A stretch of 64,000 nt of DNA from an uncultured Pseudomonadota bacterium (lineage in GTDB: Bacteria; Myxococcota_A; UBA796; UBA9615). Both the position numbers and the translations under genes were made by a program. The notes beneath the pieces are model-generated. The model made no database searches and was not told the origin of the DNA. It saw only the letters and a program-made list of their open reading frames with translations. Below, one piece after another: positions 62,044 to 64,000 of the stretch. Within the stretch, counting starts at the first letter, position 1. Each line of letters starts with the position of its first letter. Where the stretch lies: contig CALAGR010000138.1 in the NCBI GenBank assembly GCA_937891735.1, forward strand, positions 1 to 64,000, in the 5' to 3' direction.

Positions 62044-63803
62044 GCGCCGAGCCCCGGCTTGACCAGCACGCACGGTCCCAGCACGAGCCGGTCCAGCCCC
62101 GTGCTCGCCCAGCACCGGATCGCGTCGTCCGGCGTGCCGACGATGGGCTCTCCGCGCACGTTGAACGACGTGTCCAGCACCACCGGAACGCCGGTGAGCT
62201 CCCCGAACGCCGTGATGAGGCGGTGGTACAGCGGATCGCCCGACGCGCTGACCGTCTGCAGCCGCGCCGTGCCGTCGATGTGGGTGACGGCGCCCAGCTG
62301 CGCGCGGGCCTCCGGCCGCACGACGAACACCTTCTGCATGAAGGGCACGCAGTCGTCCGACGAACGGCTCTCGGGCAGCTCGAACAGCCCCGCCGCGGCC
62401 TCGGCGATCACCGACGGGGCGAACGGCCGGAACGGCTCCCGGAACTTCACCCGAGCGTTCAGCACGTCCTTGTTCTCGGCCTTGCGGGGATCCGCGAGGA
62501 TGCAGCGGCTGCCCAGCGCCCGCATGCCCAGCTCGGCCCGACCCTGAAACCACCCCACCAGCTCGCCCCGGACCAGCGCGGCGGCCGTGTCGGCGGCGAT
62601 GTCATCGGGCTCGGTCCACGCCCAGCCACCCCGGCGCAGCGCGGCGCGGCACGCCTCCGCGTCGAAGGACGGTCCGAACCGGTCGTTGATCCAGCGGTGC
62701 CGCTCGGTGCGCCCCTCCAGCCCGTGCCAGACATGCAGCGCCGCGCCCACCGCCGTGCCGCCGTCGCCCGCCGCGGGCTGGATCCACACGTCCCGGAACG
62801 GCCCCTCCAGCGCGAGCCGGCCCCCCGCCGCGGAGTTCATCGCCACCCCGCCGGCCATGACGAGATCGGGCAGATCGGTCCTGTCGTGCAGGCGCCGGGC
62901 CATGCGCAGCAGGGCTTCCTCGGTGGCGCGCTGCAACGCGTGGGCGACCGCCTTGTGGTTGTCGTCCAGCGGCGACTCGGGGGCGCGTCCAGGCCCGAAC
63001 ACCTCGACGAAGCGGGCGCTGACCCGGTCGGGCGTGTCCAGCGTGTACGCGAACCACGTCGGGTCCACCCGATAGGCCGGCCCGTCGTGCGGATCCACCT
63101 CGGGATCGACCCCCAGCATCTTCAGGAAGCGCCAGACGTGGCGGTCGTCCCCGTAGGGCGCCAGGCCCATGACCTTGCCTTCGCCGTCATTGGGGCGGAA
63201 GCCCAGCCAGCCCGTCACCGCGGCGTACACCGCGCCCAGCGACTGGGGGAAGTCGAGCTGCTCGATGGCCTCGTACCGGTAGGCCCCGTCCTGCATGCGC
63301 CACGCCCCGAGGGTGGTGGCGGCGCGCTCGCCGTAGCCGTCCACGGTCAGCACCGCGGCCTCCTGAAACGGCGACGGGAAGAACGCGGCGGCGGCGTGCG
63401 TGCGGTGGTGCGTGACGTAGTGGATCGTGAGCGGCTCGCGGCCGTCCAGGTGGATCATCTGCGTCATGTGGCCGCTGGAGATCCCGCCCAGGGGGGCCCG
63501 CAGCGCGCCGAGCAGCCACGACGGGGCCATGTGCAGGTAGTCGCCGTGGTGCCGGTAGGTGTTGCTGCGCCCGCCGTGGGGGAAGTCGAGCTGCAGCGCG
63601 GGGTTCCAGAAGAACGCGATGGAGTCGACGTCCGCGAGGCTGATGCCCCCTTCGGCCAGACACCACCGGATCGCCTGGCCGGGCCACGCGCGGTCGTGCT
63701 TGATGCGGGTGAAGCGCTCCTCCAGCGCCGCCGCGACGGTCACTCCGTCCCGCAGCAGCGCGGCGGACGTGTCGATGCCGAAGCTGATCCCGAGGATGTG
63801 CAC
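62040..63803 (-). CDS. NodU/CmcH-type carbamoyltransferase
   Basis: A 587-residue carbamoyltransferase of normal length for the TobZ/NodU/CmcH family. N-terminal Kae1-like domain starts LGISFGIDTSAALLRDG, with HHRTHAAAAFFPSPF, DGYGERAATT, and a C-terminal YrdC-like half with GRAELGMRALGSRCILADP and LDTSFNVRGEPIV, the family landmarks. It transfers carbamoyl from carbamoyl phosphate to a sugar or antibiotic hydroxyl. With the coupled GT2 it suggests a decorated glycan or glycoconjugate. Confidence 0.92.
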   Translation of the reverse strand: MHILGISFGIDTSAALLRDGVTVAAALEERFTRIKHDRAWPGQAIRWCLAEGGISLADVDSIAFFWNPALQLDFPHGGRSNTYRHHGDYLHMAPSWLLGALRAPLGGISSGHMTQMIHLDGREPLTIHYVTHHRTHAAAAFFPSPFQEAAVLTVDGYGERAATTLGAWRMQDGAYRYEAIEQLDFPQSLGAVYAAVTGWLGFRPNDGEGKVMGLAPYGDDRHVWRFLKMLGVDPEVDPHDGPAYRVDPTWFAYTLDTPDRVSARFVEVFGPGRAPESPLDDNHKAVAHALQRATEEALLRMARRLHDRTDLPDLVMAGGVAMNSAAGGRLALEGPFRDVWIQPAAGDGGTAVGAALHVWHGLEGRTERHRWINDRFGPSFDAEACRAALRRGGWAWTEPDDIAADTAAALVRGELVGWFQGRAELGMRALGSRCILADPRKAENKDVLNARVKFREPFRPFAPSVIAEAAAGLFELPESRSSDDCVPFMQKVFVVRPEARAQLGAVTHIDGTARLQTVSASGDPLYHRLITAFGELTGVPVVLDTSFNVRGEPIVGTPDDAIRCWASTGLDRLVLGPCVLVKPGLGA

Positions 63804-63870
63804 GGCTGAAGAGTAACCGCTGGCAACGGGGGCCGTTTCAATCCACCCTCACCCCGTCACCGGAGGTGCG

Positions 63871-64000
63871 ATGGCCTGGACACGACGTCAGATCCTGGAG
63901 TTGTCCGCGAAGCTGGGGCTGCTGTCCCTGGCGCCGATGGGCGTCGGCTGCGAGCCCGAGCCGGACGACGACGACTCCACCCCCAGCGCCAGCGGCTGGC
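63871..64000 (+). CDS. Tat-type lipoprotein, N-terminal fragment (cut by window end)
   Basis: Only 43 codons are present. They show a twin-arginine start TRRQILELS, a short hydrophobic region and a lipobox with Cys27 (MGVGC), then an EPEPDDDDSTPSAS linker. GGAGG precedes the ATG. It should be a folded-exported lipoprotein; no function can be given. Confidence 0.7.
   Translation, partial: MAWTRRQILELSAKLGLLSLAPMGVGCEPEPDDDDSTPSASGW

Overview
The window looks like the replication-origin region of a GC-rich bacterium of the Myxococcota / former Deltaproteobacteria type. This is inference from gene content: a bactofilin co-transcribed with parAB, a soluble Ser/Thr kinase, an AgmX/PglI-type lipoprotein, OmpA with thrombospondin-3 repeats, many TPR/HEAT lipoproteins, and Asp-rich DDDDSA linkers. 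No phylogenetic marker was compared. No tRNA, rRNA, CRISPR array, insertion sequence or prophage was recognised.

Layout. (a) 1-10.8 kb: a type II fatty-acid/polyketide-like operon on the minus strand (dehydratase, ketoacyl synthase, Cys-less synthase cut by the edge), an outer-membrane lipoprotein cluster (DUF4398 lipoprotein, OmpA/TSP3, HEAT protein), a large Ig/LamG surface lipoprotein, an SthA/Lpd-like flavoprotein without its redox cysteines, and a YfbK-like VWA lipoprotein. (b) 10.8-17.6 kb: TPR protein and glutathione synthetase, CysZ-like membrane protein, EF-hand protein, ATP-grasp enzyme, ErpA-type Fe-S carrier, rhodanese. (c) 17.6-19.8 kb: a nickel island (Ni-superoxide dismutase, its maturation protease, NicO/UreH-type nickel transporter) followed by rpmG-rpmB. 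(d) 20-46.6 kb: the classical origin block: bactofilin-parB-parA-rsmG-mnmG, a parS/DnaA-box region, mnmE-jag-yidC-yidD-rnpA-rpmH on the minus strand, then dnaA-dnaN-recF-gyrB-fabH-arsA-arsA on the plus strand, a kinase and gyrA. (e) 46.6-64 kb: TPR lipoprotein and hemL, a beta-helix-like surface protein with a C-terminal anchoring signal, a polytopic membrane protein, a MocR regulator and divergent GNAT, an SGNH hydrolase, an M20 dipeptidase, a TPR membrane protein, small lipoproteins, a glycosyltransferase/carbamoyltransferase pair, and the start of a Tat lipoprotein.

How it works together. Replication initiation (DnaA, DnaN, RecF, gyrase), segregation (ParA, ParB, three parS sites, bactofilin) and membrane insertion / tRNA modification (YidC, YidD, Jag, MnmE, MnmG) are packed within about 27 kb. 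Gene polarity diverges at 31.2-31.7 kb between rpmH and dnaA. Two origin candidates are visible: a parS-flanked AT-rich patch with a perfect DnaA box upstream of mnmG (about 25.15-25.33 kb), and the dnaA-dnaN gap (33.07-33.40 kb) with one near-perfect DnaA box. At least three genes (rnpA, recF, the first ArsA) have no ATG/GTG/TTG in a plausible place and seem to start at CTG.
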